Shown piece by piece: positions 36,970 through 51,754 of a stretch of 64,000 nucleotides of DNA; within the stretch, counting starts at the first letter, position 1, and each line of letters starts with the position of its first letter. Origin of the DNA: Paragordius varius. Lineage: Eukaryota; Nematomorpha. The stretch lies in contig OZ176053.1 in NCBI GenBank assembly GCA_964247055.1, positions 13,144,001 to 13,208,000 on the forward strand, read 5' to 3'. Position numbers and translations under genes: made by a program. Below the pieces are notes generated by a model. That model made no database searches, was not told the origin of the DNA, and was given only the letters and a program-made list of their open reading frames with translations.

Positions 36970-39900
36970 CGGTGACCAATATCCGATTTTTAAGGACAAA
37001 GTTTAACTTGAGTATTGATGCGACTTATTGATACGACTAGTTTTATACATTAATTTTTAAAGTATCGTTGTGAAAATCGGATATGAAAGAGTTGGTCAAA
37101 CTATCTCTATATTTTGATGTAGTCTTGCTAAGAGAATGTATAAAAAATAATTTTGTTCACCGGTGACCAATATCCGATTTTTAAGGACAAAGTTTAACTT
37201 GAGTATTGATGCGACTAGTTTAACACATTAATTTTTAAAGTATCGTTGTAAAAATCGGATATGAAAGAGTTTGCCAAACTATCTCTATATTTATATGTAG
37301 TCCTACTAAGAGAATTTAAAAATAAATTTTGTTCACCGGTGACCAATATCCGATTTTTAAGGACAAAGTTTAACTTGAGTATTGATGCGACTTATTGATA
37401 CGACTAGTTTTATACATTAATTTATAAAGTATCGTTGTAAAAATCGGATATGAAAGAGTTTGTCAAACTATCTCTATTATTTGATGTAGTCTTGCTAAGA
37501 GAATGTATAAAAAATTATTTTGTTCACCGGTGACCAATATCCGATTTTTAAGGACAAAGTTTAACTTGAGTATTAATGCGACTAGTTTAACACATTAATT
37601 TTTAAAGTATCGTTGTAAAAATCGGATATGAAAGAGTTTGTCAAACTATCTCTATAATTTGATGTAGTCTTACTAAGAGAATGTATAAAAGATTATTTTG
37701 TTTACCGGTGACCAATATCCGATTTTTAAGGACAAAGTTTAACTTGAGTATTGATGCGACTTATTGATACGACTAGTTTTATACATTAATTTATAAAGTA
37801 TCGTTGTAAAAATCGGATATGAAAGAGGTCAAACTATCTCTATTATTTGATGTAGTCTTGCTAAGAGAATGTATAAAAAATTATTTTGTTCACCGGTGAC
37901 CAATATACGATTTTTAAGGACAAAGTTAAACTTGAGTATTCATGCGACTAGTTTAATACATTAATTTTTAAAGTATCGTTGTAAAAATCGGATATGAAAG
38001 AGTTTGTCAAACTATCTCTATATTTTGATGTAGTCTTACTAAGAGAATGTATAAAAAATTATTTTGTTCACCGGGGACCAATATCCGATTTTTAAGGACA
38101 AAGTTTAACTTGAGTATTAATGCGACTAGTTTAACACATTAATTTTTAAAGTATCGTTGTAAAAATCGGATATGAAAGAGTTTGTCAAAATATCTCTATA
38201 TTTTGATGTAGTCTTACTAAAATGTATAAAAAATAATTTTGTTCACCGGTGACCAATATCCGATTTTTAAGGACAAAGTGTAACTTGAGTATTGATGCGA
38301 CTGGTTATACCATAATTTTTAAAGTATCGTTGTAAAAATCGGATATGAAAGAGTTTGTCAAACTATCTCTATAATTTGATGTAGTCTTACTAAGAGAATG
38401 TATAAAAGATTATTTTGTTCACCGGTGACAATATCCGATTTTTAAGGACAAAGTTTAACTTGAGTATTGATGCGACTTATTGATACGACTAGTTTTATAC
38501 ATTAATTTATAAAGTATCGTTGTAAAAATCGGATATGAAAGAGTTTGTCAAACTATCTCTATTATTTGATGTAGTCTTGCTAAGAGAATGTATAAAAAAT
38601 TATTTTGTTCACCGGTGACCAATATCCGATTTTTAAGGACAAAGTTTAACTTGAGTATTGATGCGACTAGTTTAATACATTAATTTTTAAAGTATCGTTG
38701 TAAAAATCGGATATGAAAGAGTTTGTCAAACTATCTCTATATTTTGATGTAGTCTTACTAAGAGAATGTATAAAAAATTATTTTGTTCACCGGAGACCAA
38801 TATCCGATTTTTAAGGATAAGTTTAACTTGAGTATCGATGCGACTTATTGATACGACTAGTTTTATACATTAATTTATAAAGTATCGTTGTAAAAATCGG
38901 ATATGAAAGAGTTTGTCAAACTATCTCTATTATTTGATGTAGTCTTACTAAGAGAATGTATAAAAAATAATTTTGTTCACCGGTGACCAATATCCGATTT
39001 TTAAGGACAAAGTTTAACTTGAGTATTGATGCGACTAGTTTAATACATTAATTTTTAAAGTATCGTTGTAAAAATCGGATATGAAACAGTTTGTCAAACT
39101 ATCTCTATATTTTGATGTAGTCTTACTAAGAGAATGTATAAAAAATTATTTGGTTCACCGGGGACCAATATCCGATTTTTAAGGACAAAGTTTAACTTGA
39201 GTAATCTAGCGACTAGTTTAATACATTAATTTTTAAAGTATCGTTGTAAAAATCGGATATGGAAAGAGTTTGTCAAACTATCTCTATATTTTGATGTAGT
39301 CTTACTAAGAGAATGTATAAAAAATTATTTTGTTCACCGGTGACCAATATCCGATTTTTAAGGACAAAGTTTAACTTGAGTATTAATGCGACTAGTTTAA
39401 CACATTAATTTTTAAAGTATCGTTGTAAAAATCGGATATGAAAGAGTTTGTCAAAATATCTCTATATTTTGATGTAGTCTTACTAAGAGAATGTATAAAA
39501 AATAATTTTGTTCACCGGTGACCAATATCCGATTTTTAAGGACAAAGTTTAACTTGAGTATTGATGCGACTGGTTATACCATAATTTTTAAAGTATCGTT
39601 GTAAAAATCGGATATGAAAGAGTTTGTCAAACTATCTCTATAATTTGATGTAGTCTTACTAAGAGAATGTATAAAAGATTATTTTGTTCACCGGTGACCA
39701 ATATCCGATTTTTAAGGACAAAGTTTTACTTGAGTATTGATGCGACTTATTGATACGACTAGTTTTATACATTAATTTATAAAGTATCGTTGTAAAAATC
39801 GGATATGAAAGAGTTTGTCAAACTATCTCTATTATTTGATGTAGTCTTGCTAAGAGAATGTATAAAAAATTATTTTGTTCACTGGTGACCAATATCCGAT

Positions 39901-42900
39901 TTTTAAGGACAAAGTTTAACTTGAGTATTGATGCGACTAGTTTAATACATTAATTTTTAAAGTATCGTTGTAAAAATCGGATATGAAAGAGTTTGTCAAA
40001 CTATCTCTATTATTTGATGTAGTCTTGCTAAGAGAATGTATAAAAAATTATTTTGTTCACCGGTGACCAATATCCGATTTTTAAGGACAAAGTTTAACTT
40101 GAGTATTGATGCGACTAGTTTAATACATTAATTTTTAAAGTATCGTTGTAAAAATCAGATATGGAAAGAGTTTGTCAAACTATCTCTATATTTTGATGTA
40201 GTCTTACTAAGAAAATGTATAAAAAATTATTTTGTTCACCGGTGACCAATATCCGATTTTTAAGGACAAAGTTTAACTTGAGTATTGATGCGACTTATTG
40301 ATACGACTAGTTTTATACATTAATTTATAAAGTATCGTTGTAAAAATCGGATATGAAAGTATTTGTCAAACTATCTCTATAATTTGATGTAGTCTTACTA
40401 AGAGAATGTATAAAAGATTATTTTGTTCACCGGTGACCAATATCCGATTTTTAAGGACAAAGTTTAACTTGAGTATTGATGCGACTTATTGATACGACTA
40501 GTTTTATACATTAATTTTTAAAGTATCGTTGTGAAAATCGGATATGAAAGAGTTGGTCAAACTATCTCTATATTTTGATGTAGTCTTGCTAAGAGAATGT
40601 ATAAAAAATAATTTTGTTCACCGGTGACCAATATCCGATTTTTAAGGACAAAGTTTAACTTGAGTATTGATGCGACTAGTTTAACACATTAATTTTTAAA
40701 GTATCGTTGTAAAAATCGGATATGAAAGAGTTTGCCAAACTATCTCTATATTTATATGTAGTCCTACTAAGAGAATTTAAAAATAAATTTTGTTCACCGG
40801 TGACCAATATCCGATTTTTAAGGACAAAGTTTAACTTGAGTATTGATGCGACTTATTGATACGACTAGTTTTATACATTAATTTATAAAGTATCGTTGTA
40901 AAAATCGGATATGAAAGAGTTTGTCAAACTATCTCTATTATTTGATGTAGTCTTGCTAAGAGAATGTATAAAAAATTATTTTGTTCACCGGTGACCAATA
41001 TCCGATTTTTAAGGACAAAGTTTAACTTGAGTATTAATGCGACTAGTTTAACACATTAATTTTTAAAGTATCGTTGTAAAAATCGGATATGAAAGAGTTT
41101 GTCAAACTATCTCTATAATTTGATGTAGTCTTACTAAGAGAATGTATAAAAGATTATTTTGTTTACCGGTGACCAATATCCGATTTTTAAGGACAAAGTT
41201 TAACTTGAGTATTGATGCGACTTATTGATACGACTAGTTTTATACATTAATTTATAAAGTATCGTTGTAAAAATCGGATATGAAAGAGGTCAAACTATCT
41301 CTATTATTTGATGTAGTCTTGCTAAGAGAATGTATAAAAAATTATTTTGTTCACCGGTGACCAATATACGATTTTTAAGGACAAAGTTAAACTTGAGTAT
41401 TCATGCGACTAGTTTAATACATTAATTTTTAAAGTATCGTTGTAAAAATCGGATATGAAAGAGTTTGTCAAACTATCTCTATATTTTGATGTAGTCTTAC
41501 TAAGAGAATGTATAAAAAATTATTTTGTTCACCGGGGACCAATATCCGATTTTTAAGGACAAAGTTTAACTTGAGTATTAATGCGACTAGTTTAACACAT
41601 TAATTTTTAAAGTATCGTTGTAAAAATCGGATATGAAAGAGTTTGTCAAAATATCTCTATATTTTGATGTAGTCTTACTAAAATGTATAAAAAATAATTT
41701 TGTTCACCGGTGACCAATATCCGATTTTTAAGGACAAAGTGTAACTTGAGTATTGATGCGACTGGTTATACCATAATTTTTAAAGTATCGTTGTAAAAAT
41801 CGGATATGAAAGAGTTTGTCAAACTATCTCTATAATTTGATGTAGTCTTACTAAGAGAATGTATAAAAGATTATTTTGTTCACCGGTGACAATATCCGAT
41901 TTTTAAGGACAAAGTTTAACTTGAGTATTGATGCGACTTATTGATACGACTAGTTTTATACATTAATTTATAAAGTATCGTTGTAAAAATCGGATATGAA
42001 AGAGTTTGTCAAACTATCTCTATTATTTGATGTAGTCTTGCTAAGAGAATGTATAAAAAATTATTTTGTTCACCGGTGACCAATATCCGATTTTTAAGGA
42101 CAAAGTTTAACTTGAGTATTGATGCGACTAGTTTAATACATTAATTTTTAAAGTATCGTTGTAAAAATCGGATATGAAAGAGTTTGTCAAACTATCTCTA
42201 TATTTTGATGTAGTCTTACTAAGAGAATGTATAAAAAATTATTTTGTTCACCGGAGACCAATATCCGATTTTTAAGGATAAGTTTAACTTGAGTATCGAT
42301 GCGACTTATTGATACGACTAGTTTTATACATTAATTTATAAAGTATCGTTGTAAAAATCGGATATGAAAGAGTTTGTCAAACTATCTCTATTATTTGATG
42401 TAGTCTTACTAAGAGAATGTATAAAAAATAATTTTGTTCACCGGTGACCAATATCCGATTTTTAAGGACAAAGTTTAACTTGAGTATTGATGCGACTAGT
42501 TTAATACATTAATTTTTAAAGTATCGTTGTAAAAATCGGATATGAAACAGTTTGTCAAACTATCTCTATATTTTGATGTAGTCTTACTAAGAGAATGTAT
42601 AAAAAATTATTTGGTTCACCGGGGACCAATATCCGATTTTTAAGGACAAAGTTTAACTTGAGTAATCTAGCGACTAGTTTAATACATTAATTTTTAAAGT
42701 ATCGTTGTAAAAATCGGATATGGAAAGAGTTTGTCAAACTATCTCTATATTTTGATGTAGTCTTACTAAGAGAATGTATAAAAAATTATTTTGTTCACCG
42801 GTGACCAATATCCGATTTTTAAGGACAAAGTTTAACTTGAGTATTAATGCGACTAGTTTAACACATTAATTTTTAAAGTATCGTTGTAAAAATCGGATAT

Positions 42901-43978
42901 GAAAGAGTTTGTCAAAATATCTCTATATTTTGATGTAGTCTTACTAAGAGAATGTATAAAAAATAATTTTGTTCACCGGTGACCAATATCCGATTTTTAA
43001 GGACAAAGTTTAACTTGAGTATTGATGCGACTGGTTATACCATAATTTTTAAAGTATCGTTGTAAAAATCGGATATGAAAGAGTTTGTCAAACTATCTCT
43101 ATAATTTGATGTAGTCTTACTAAGAGAATGTATAAAAGATTATTTTGTTCACCGGTGACCAATATCCGATTTTTAAGGACAAAGTTTTACTTGAGTATTG
43201 ATGCGACTTATTGATACGACTAGTTTTATACATTAATTTATAAAGTATCGTTGTAAAAATCGGATATGAAAGAGTTTGTCAAACTATCTCTATTATTTGA
43301 TGTAGTCTTGCTAAGAGAATGTATAAAAAATTATTTTGTTCACTGGTGACCAATATCCGATTTTTAAGGACAAAGTTTAACTTGAGTATTGATGCGACTA
43401 GTTTAATACATTAATTTTTAAAGTATCGTTGTAAAAATCGGATATGAAAGAGTTTGTCAAACTATCTCTATTATTTGATGTAGTCTTGCTAAGAGAATGT
43501 ATAAAAAATTATTTTGTTCACCGGTGACCAATATCCGATTTTTAAGGACAAAGTTTAACTTGAGTATTGATGCGACTAGTTTAATACATTAATTTTTAAA
43601 GTATCGTTGTAAAAATCAGATATGGAAAGAGTTTGTCAAACTATCTCTATATTTTGATGTAGTCTTACTAAGAAAATGTATAAAAAATTATTTTGTTCAC
43701 CGGTGACCAATATCCGATTTTTAAGGACAAAGTTTAACTTGAGTATTGATGCGACTTATTGATACGACTAGTTTTATACATTAATTTATAAAGTATCGTT
43801 GTAAAAATCGGATATGAAAGTATTTGTCAAACTATCTCTATAATTTGATGTAGTCTTACTAAGAGAATGTATAAAAGATTATTTTGTTCACCGGTGACCA
43901 ATATCCGATTTTTAAGGACAAAGTTTAACTTGAGTATTGATGCGACTTATTGATACGACTAGTTTTATACATTAATTT
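36970..43978. repeat. Tandem duplication of a 3461-bp, about 19-monomer block
   Basis: About 36970-40430 and 40431-43978 are adjacent copies at a constant offset of 3461 bp; the second runs about 87 bp into a further period. Private anchors recur exactly: AAAGTTAAACTTGAG (from 37922 and 41383), GTCTTACTAAAATG with a 4-bp deletion (38211 and 41672), CCGGTGACAATATCC (near 38421 and 41882) and GAAAGTATTTGTC (near 40357 and 43818). I found no difference between the copies, though not every base was compared. Parts of the block recur more loosely at 44.8-46.8 kb. Confidence 0.88.
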
Positions 43979-46900
43979 ATAAAGTATCGTTGTAAAAATC
44001 GGATATGAAAGAGTTTGTCAAACTATCTCTATTATTTGATGTAGTCTTGCTAAGAGAATGTATAAAAAATTATTTTGTTCACCGGTGACCAATATCCGAT
44101 TTTTAAGGACAAAGTTTAACTTGAGTATTGATGCGACTAGTTTAATACATTAATTTTTAAAGTATCGTTGTAAAAATCGGATATGAAAGAGTTTGTCAAA
44201 CTATCTCTATATTTTGATGTAGTCTTACTAAGAGAATGTATAAAAAATTATTTTGTTCACCGGGGACCAATATCCGATTTTTAAGGATAAGTTTAACTTG
44301 AGTATTGATGCGACTTATTGATACGACTAGTTTTATACATTAATTTATAAAGTATCGTTGTAAAAATCGGATATGAAAGAGTTTGTCAAAATATCTCTAT
44401 TATTTGATGTAGTCTTACTAAGAGAATGTATAAAAAATAATTTTGTTCACCGGTGACCAATATCCGATTTTTAAGGACAAAGTTTAACTTGAGTTTTGAT
44501 GCGACTAGTTTTATACATTAATTTTTAAAGTATCGTTGTAAAAATCGGATATGAAAGAGTTTGTCAAACTATCTCTATATTTTGATGTAGTCTTACTAAG
44601 AGAATGTATAAAATATAATTTTGTTCACCGGTGACCAATATCCGATTTTTAAGGACAAAGTTTAACTTGAGTATTGATGCGACTAGTTTAACACATTAAT
44701 TTTTAAAGTATCGTTGTAAAAATCGGATATGGAAAGAGTTTGTCAAACTATCTCTATATTTTGATGTAGTCTTACTAAGAGAATGTATAAAAAATTATTT
44801 TGTTCACCGGTGACCAATATCCGATTTTTAAGGACAAAGTTTAACTTGAGTATTAATGCGACTAGTTTAACACATTAATTTTTAAAGTATCGTTGTAAAA
44901 ATCGGATATGAAAGAGTTTGTCAAAATATCTCTATATTTTGATGTAGTCTTACTAAGAGAATGTATAAAAAATAATTTTGTTCACCGGTGACCAATATCC
45001 GATTTTTAAGGACAAAGTTTAACTTGAGTATTGATGCGACTGGTTATACCATAATTTTTAAAGTATCGTTGTAAAAATCGGATATGAAAGAGTTTGTCAA
45101 ACTATCTCTATAATTTGATGTAGTCTTACTAAGAGAATGTAAAAAAGATTATTTTGTTCACCGGTGACCAATATCCGATTTTTAAGGACAAAGTTTAACT
45201 TGAGTATTGATGCGACTTATTGATACGACTAGTTTTATACATTAATTTATAAAGTATCGTTGTAAAAATCGGATATGAAAGAGTTTGTCAAACTATCTCT
45301 ATTATTTGATGTAGTCTTGCTAAGAGAATGTATAAAAAATTATTTTGTTCACCGGTGACCAATATCCGATTTTTAAGGACAAAGTTTAACTTGAGTATTG
45401 ATGCGACTAGTTTAATACATTAATTTTTAAAGTATCGTTGTAAAAATCGGATATGAAAGAGTTTGTCAAACTATCTCTATTATTTGATGTAGTCTTGCTA
45501 AGAGAATGTATAAAAAATTATTTTGTTCACCGGTGACCAATATCCGATTTTTAAGGACAAAGTTTAACTTGAGTATTGATGCGACTAGTTTAATACATTA
45601 ATTTTTAAAGTATCGTTGTAAAAATCAGATATGGAAAGAGTTTGTCAAACTATCTCTATATTTTGATGTAGTCTTACTAAGAAAATGTATAAAAAATTAT
45701 TTTGTTCACCGGTGACCAATATCCGATTTTTAAGGACAAAGTTTAACTTGAGTATTGATGCGACTTATTGATACGACTAGTTTTATACATTAATTTATAA
45801 AGTATCGTTGTAAAAATCGGATATGAAAGAGTTTGTCAAACTATCTCTATAATTTGATGTAGTCTTACTAAGAGAATGTATAAAAGATTATTTTGTTCAT
45901 CGGTGACCAATATCCGATTTTTAAGGACAAAGTTTAACTTGAGTATTGATGCGACTAGTTTAATACATTAATTTTTAAAGTATCGTTGTAAAAATCGGAT
46001 ATGAAAGAGTTTGTCAAACTATCTCTATTATTTGATGTAGTCTTGCTAAGAGAATGTATAAAAAATTATTTTGTTCACCGGTGACCAATATCCGATTTTT
46101 AAGGACAAAGTTTAACTTGAGTATTGATGCGACTAGTTTAATACATTAATTTTTAAAGTATCGTTGTAAAAATCAGATATGGAAAGAGTTTTTCAAACTA
46201 TCTCTATATTTTGATGTAGTCTTACTAAGAAAATGTATAAAAAATTATTTTGTTCACCGGTGACCAATATCCGATTTTTAAGGACAAAGTTTAACTTGAG
46301 TATTGATGCGACTTATTGATACGACTAGTTTTATACATTAATTTATAAAGTATCGTTGTAAAAATCGGATATGAAAGAGTTTGTCAAACTATCTCTATAA
46401 TTTGATGTAGTCTTACTAAGAGAATGTATAAAAGATTATTTTGTTCACCGGTGACCAATATCCGATTTTTAAGGACAAAGTTTAACTTGAGTATTGATGC
46501 GACTTATTGATACGACTAGTTTTATACATTAATTTATAAAGTATCGTTGTAAAAATCGGATATGAAAGAGTTTGTCAAACTATCTCTATTATTTGATGTA
46601 GTCTTGCTAAGAGAATGTATAAAAAATTATTTTGTTCACCGGTGACCAATATCCGATTTTTAAGGACAAAGTTTAACTTGAGTATTGATGCGACTAGTTT
46701 AATACATTAATTTTTAAAGTATCGTTGTAAAAATCGGATATGAAAGAGTTTGTCAAACTATCTCTATATTTTGATGTAGTCTTACTAAGAGAATGTATAA
46801 AAAATTATTTTGTTCACCGGGGACCAATATCCGATTTTTAAGGATAAGTTTAACTTGAGTATTGATGCGACTTATTGATACGACTAGTTTTATACATTAA

Positions 46901-47723
46901 TTTATAAAGTATCGTTGTAAAAATCGGATATGAAAGAGTTTGTCAAAATATCTCTATTATTTGATGTAGTCTTACTAAGAGAATGTATAAAAAATAATTT
47001 TGTTCACCGGTGACCAATATCCGATTTTTAAGGACAAAGTTTAACTTGAGTTTTGATGCGACTGGTTTAATACCATAATTTTTAAAGTATCGTTGTACAA
47101 TCCGGATATGAAAGAGTTTGTCAAACTATCTTTATATTTTGATGTAGTCTTACTAAGAAAATGTATAAAAAACTATTTTGTTCACCGGTGACCAATATCC
47201 GATTTTTAAGGACAAAGTTTAACTTGAGTATTGATGCGACTAGTTTAATACATTAATTTTTAAAGTATCGTTGTAAAAATCGGATATGGAAAGAGTTTGT
47301 CAAACTATCTCTATATTTTGATGTAGTCCTACTAAGAGAATGTATAAAAAATAATTTTGTTCACCGGTGACCAATATCCGATTTTTAAGGACAAAGTTTA
47401 ACTTGAGTAATCATGCGACTAGTTTTATACATTAATTTTTAAAGTATCGTTGTAAAAATCGGATATGGAAAGAGTTTGTCAAACTATCTCTATATTTTGA
47501 TGTAGTCTTACTAAGAGAATGTATAAAAAAATATTTTGTTCACCGGGGACCAATATCCGATTTTTAAGGACAAAGTTTAACTTGAGTATTGATGCGACTT
47601 ATTGATACGATTAGTTTTATACATTAATTTATAAAGTATTGTTGTAATAATCGGATATGAAAGAGTTCGTCAAACTATCTCTATATTTTGATGTAGTCTT
47701 ACTAAGAGAATGTATAAAAAATT

Positions 47724-50700
47724 ATTTTGTTCACCGGTGACCAATATCCGATTTTTAAGGACAAAGTTTAACTTGAGTATTGATACGATTAATTGATACG
47801 ACTAGTTTTATACATTAATTTTTAAAGTATCGTTGTAAAAATCGGATATTAAAGAGTTTGTCAAACTATCTCTATATTTTGATGTAGTCTTACTAAGAGA
47901 ATGTATAAAAAATAATTTTGTTCACCAGTGACCAATATCCTATTTTTAAGGACAAAGTTTAACTTGAGTATTGATGCGACTAGTTTAACACATTAATTTT
48001 TAAAGTATCGTTGTAAAAATCGGATATGAAAGAGTTTGTCAAACTATCTCTATATTTTGATGTAGTCTTACTAAGAGAATATATAAAAAATAATTTTGTT
48101 CACCGGTGACCAATATCCGATTTTTAAGGACAAAGTTTAACTTGAGTATTGATGCGACTAGTTTAATACATTAATTTTTAAAGTATCGTTGTAAAAATCG
48201 GATATGAAAGAGTTTGTCAAACTATCTCTATATTTTGATGTAGTCTTACTAAGAGAATGTATAAAAAATTATTTTGTTCACCGGGGACCAATATCCGATT
48301 TTTAAGGACAAAGTTTAACTTGAGTAATCATGCGACTAGTTTTAGACATTAATTTTTAAAGTATTGTTGTAAAAATCGCATATGAAAGAGTTTGCCAAAC
48401 TATCTCTATATTTATATGTAGTCCTACTAAGAGAATGTATAAAAAAATTTTGTTCACCAGTGACCAATATCCGATTTTTAAGGACAAAGTTTAACTTGAG
48501 GTATGATGCGACTTATTGATACGATTAGTTTTATACATTAATTTATAAAGTATTGTTGTAATAATCGGATATGGAAAGAGTTTGTCAAACTATCTCTATA
48601 TTTTGATGTAGTCTTACTAAGAGAATGTATAAAAAATTATTTTGTTCACCGGTGACCAATATCCGATTTATAAGGATTAAGTTTAACTTGAGTATTGATG
48701 CGACTTATTGATACGATTAGTTTTATACATTAATTTATAAAGTATTGTTGTAATAATCGGATATGAAAGAGTTTGTCAAACTATCTCTATATTTTGATGT
48801 AATCTTGCTAAGAGAATGTATAAAAAATAATTTTGTTCACCGGTGACCAATATCCGATTTTTCAGGACAAAGTTTAACTTGAATATTGATGCGACTAGTT
48901 TAATACATTAATTTTTAAAGTATAGTTGTAAAAATCGGATATGAAAGAGTTTGTCAAACTATCTCTATATCTTGATGTAGTCTTACTAAGAGAATGTATA
49001 AAAAATAATTTTGTTCACCGGTGACCAATATCCGATTTTTAAGGACAAAGTTTAACGTGAGTATTGATACGATTTATTGATACGACTAGTTTTATACATT
49101 AATTTTTAAAGTATCGTTGTAAAAATCGAATATGAAAGAGTTTGTCAAACTATCTCTATATTTTGATGTAGTCTTACTAAGAGAATGTATAAAAAATAAT
49201 TTTGTTCACCGGTGACCAATATCCGATTTTTAAGGACAAAGTTTAACTTGAGTATTGATGCGACTAGTTTAACACATTAATTTTTAAAGTATCGTTGTAA
49301 AATCGGATATGAAAGAGTTTGTCAAACTATCTCTAATATTTGATGTAGTCTTACTAAGAGAATGTATAAAAAATAATTTTGTTCACCGGTGACCAATATC
49401 CGATTTTTAAGGACAAAGTTTAACTTGAGTATTGATGCGACTAGTTTAATACATTAATTTTTAAAGTATCGTTGTACAATCGGATATGAAAGAGTTTGTC
49501 AAACTATCTCTATATTTTGATGTAGTCTTACTAAGAGAATGTATAAAAAATTATTTTGTTCACCGGGGACCAATATCCGATTTTTAAGGACAAAGTTTAA
49601 CTTGAGTAATCATGCGACTAGTTTTATACATTAATTTTTAAAGTATTGTTGTAAAAATCGGATATGAAAGAGTTTGCCAAACTATCTCTATATTTATATG
49701 TAGTCCTACTAAGAGAATGTATAAAAAAAATTTTGCTCACCGGTGACCAATATCCGATTTTTAAGGACAAAGTTTAACTTGAGTATTGATGCGACTTATT
49801 GATACGACTAGTTTATACATTAATTTATAAAGTATCGTTGTAAAAATCGGATATGAAAGAGTTTGTCAAACTATCTCTATTATTTGATGTAGTCTTGCTA
49901 AGAGAATGTATAAAAAATTATTTTGTTCACCGGTGACCAATATCCGATTTTTAAGGACAAAGTTTAACTTGAGTATTGATGCGACTAGTTTAATACATTA
50001 ATTTTTAAAGTATCGTTGTAAAAATCGGATATGAAAGAGTTTGTCAAACTATCTCTATATTTTGATGTAGTCTTACTAAGAGAATGTATAAAAAATTATT
50101 TTGTTCACCGGGGACCAATATCCGATTTTTAAGGATAAGTTTAACTTGAGTATTGATGCGACTTATTGATACGACTAGTTTTATACATTAATTTATAAAG
50201 TATCGTTGTAAAAATCGGATATGAAAGAGTTTGTCAAAATATCTCTATTATTTGATGTAGTCTTACTAAGAGAATGTATAAAAAATAATTTTGTTCACCG
50301 GTGACCAATATCCGATTTTTAAGGACAAAGTTTAACTTGAGTTTTGATGCGACTGGTTTAATACCATAATTTTTAAAGTATCGTTGTACAATCCGGATAT
50401 GAAAAGAGTTTGTCAAACTATCTTTATATTTTGATGTAGTCTTACTAAGAAAATGTATAAAAAACTATTTTGTTCACCGGTGACCAATATCCGATTTTTA
50501 AGGACAAAGTTTAACTTGAGTATTGATGCGACTAGTTTAATACATTAATTTTTAAAGTATCGTTGTAAAAATCGGATATGGAAAGAGTTTGTCAAACTAT
50601 CTCTATATTTTGATGTAGTCTTACTAAGAAAATTTATAAAAAATTATTTTGTTCACCGGTGACCAATATCCGATTTTTAAGGACAAAGTTTAACTTGAGT

Positions 50701-51754
50701 ATTGATGCGACTAGTTTAATACATTAATTTTTAAAGTATCGTTGTAAAAATCAGATATGGAAAGAGTTTGTCAAACTATCTCTATATTTTGATGTAGTCT
50801 TACTAAGAAAATGTATAAAAAATTATTTTGTTCACCGGTGACCAATATCCGATTTTTAAGGACAAAGTTTAACTTGAGTATTGATGCGACTAGTTTAATA
50901 CATTAATTTTTAAAGTATCGTTGTAAAAATCGGATATGGAAAGAGTTTGTCAAACTATCTCTATATTTTGATGTAGTCTTACTAAGAGAATGTATAAAAA
51001 AATATTTTGTTCACCGGGGACCAATATCCGATTTTTAAGGACAAAGTTTAACTTGAGTATTGATGCGACTTATTGATACGATTAGTTTTATACATTAATT
51101 TATAAAGTATTGTTGTAATAATCGGATATGAAAGAGTTTGTCAAACTATCTCTATATTTTGATGTAATCTTGCTAAGAGAATGTATAAAAAATAATTTTG
51201 TTCACCGGTGACCAATATCCGATTTTTCAGGACAAAGTTTAACTTGAATATTGATGCGACTAGTTTAATACATTAATTTTTAAAGTATAGTTGTAAAAAT
51301 CGGATATGAAAGAGTTTGTCAAACTATCTCTATATTTTGATGTAGTCTTACTAAGAGAATGTATAAAAAATAATTTTTTTCACCGGTGACCAATATCCGA
51401 TTTTTAAGGACAAAGTTTAACGTGAGTATTGATACGATTTATTGATACGACTAGTTTTATACATTAATTTTTAAAGTATCGTTGTAAAAATCGAATATGA
51501 AAGAGTTTGTCAAACTATCTCTATATTTTGATGTAGTCTTACTAAGAGAATGTATAAAAAATAATTTTGTTCACCGGTGACCAATATCCGATTTTTAAGG
51601 ACAAAGTTTAACTTGAGTATTGATGCGACTAGTTTAACACATTAATTTTTAAAGTATCGTTGTAAAATCGGATATGAAAGAGTTTGTCAAACTATCTCTA
51701 ATATTTGATGTAGTCTTACTAAGAGAATGTATAAAAAATAATTTTGTTCACCGG
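47724..51754. repeat. 4.0-kb block, copy A of a pair at lag 11488
   Basis: Matches 59212-63242 at a constant offset of 11488 bp. Anchors are CCTATTTTTAAGG (47939 and 59427) and ATCCGATTTATAAGGATTAAG in two adjacent pieces (48661 and 60149). Only a handful of differences were seen, for example GAGGTATGATG near 48498 and ATTTTTTTCACC near 51372. The match stops sharply at 51754/63242, where CCGGGG meets CCGGTG. It contains copy A of the triplicated 2.66-kb block. Confidence 0.85.
49097..51754. repeat. Triplicated 2.66-kb block, copy 1
   Basis: Positions 49097-51754, 53848-56504 and 60585-63242 are three copies of one run of about 15 monomers, at lags of 4751 and 6737 bp (the first lag becomes 4750 after a 1-bp deletion in copy 2 near 55663). 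Shared private forms include TCGTTGTACAATCGG, CTCTAATATTTGATG, GATTTTTCAGGAC, AAGAAAATTTATAAAA and the CCGGATATGAAAAGAG unit. All three end at the same monomer boundary region. Confidence 0.86.

Noticed and set aside
50234-50416. Identical 60-codon minus-strand frames at 50234-50416, 54985-55167 and 61722-61904
   Set aside because: They lie wholly in satellite monomers and are identical because the 2.66-kb block is triplicated. Other monomers carry stops there, and no coding signature or known domain is seen.
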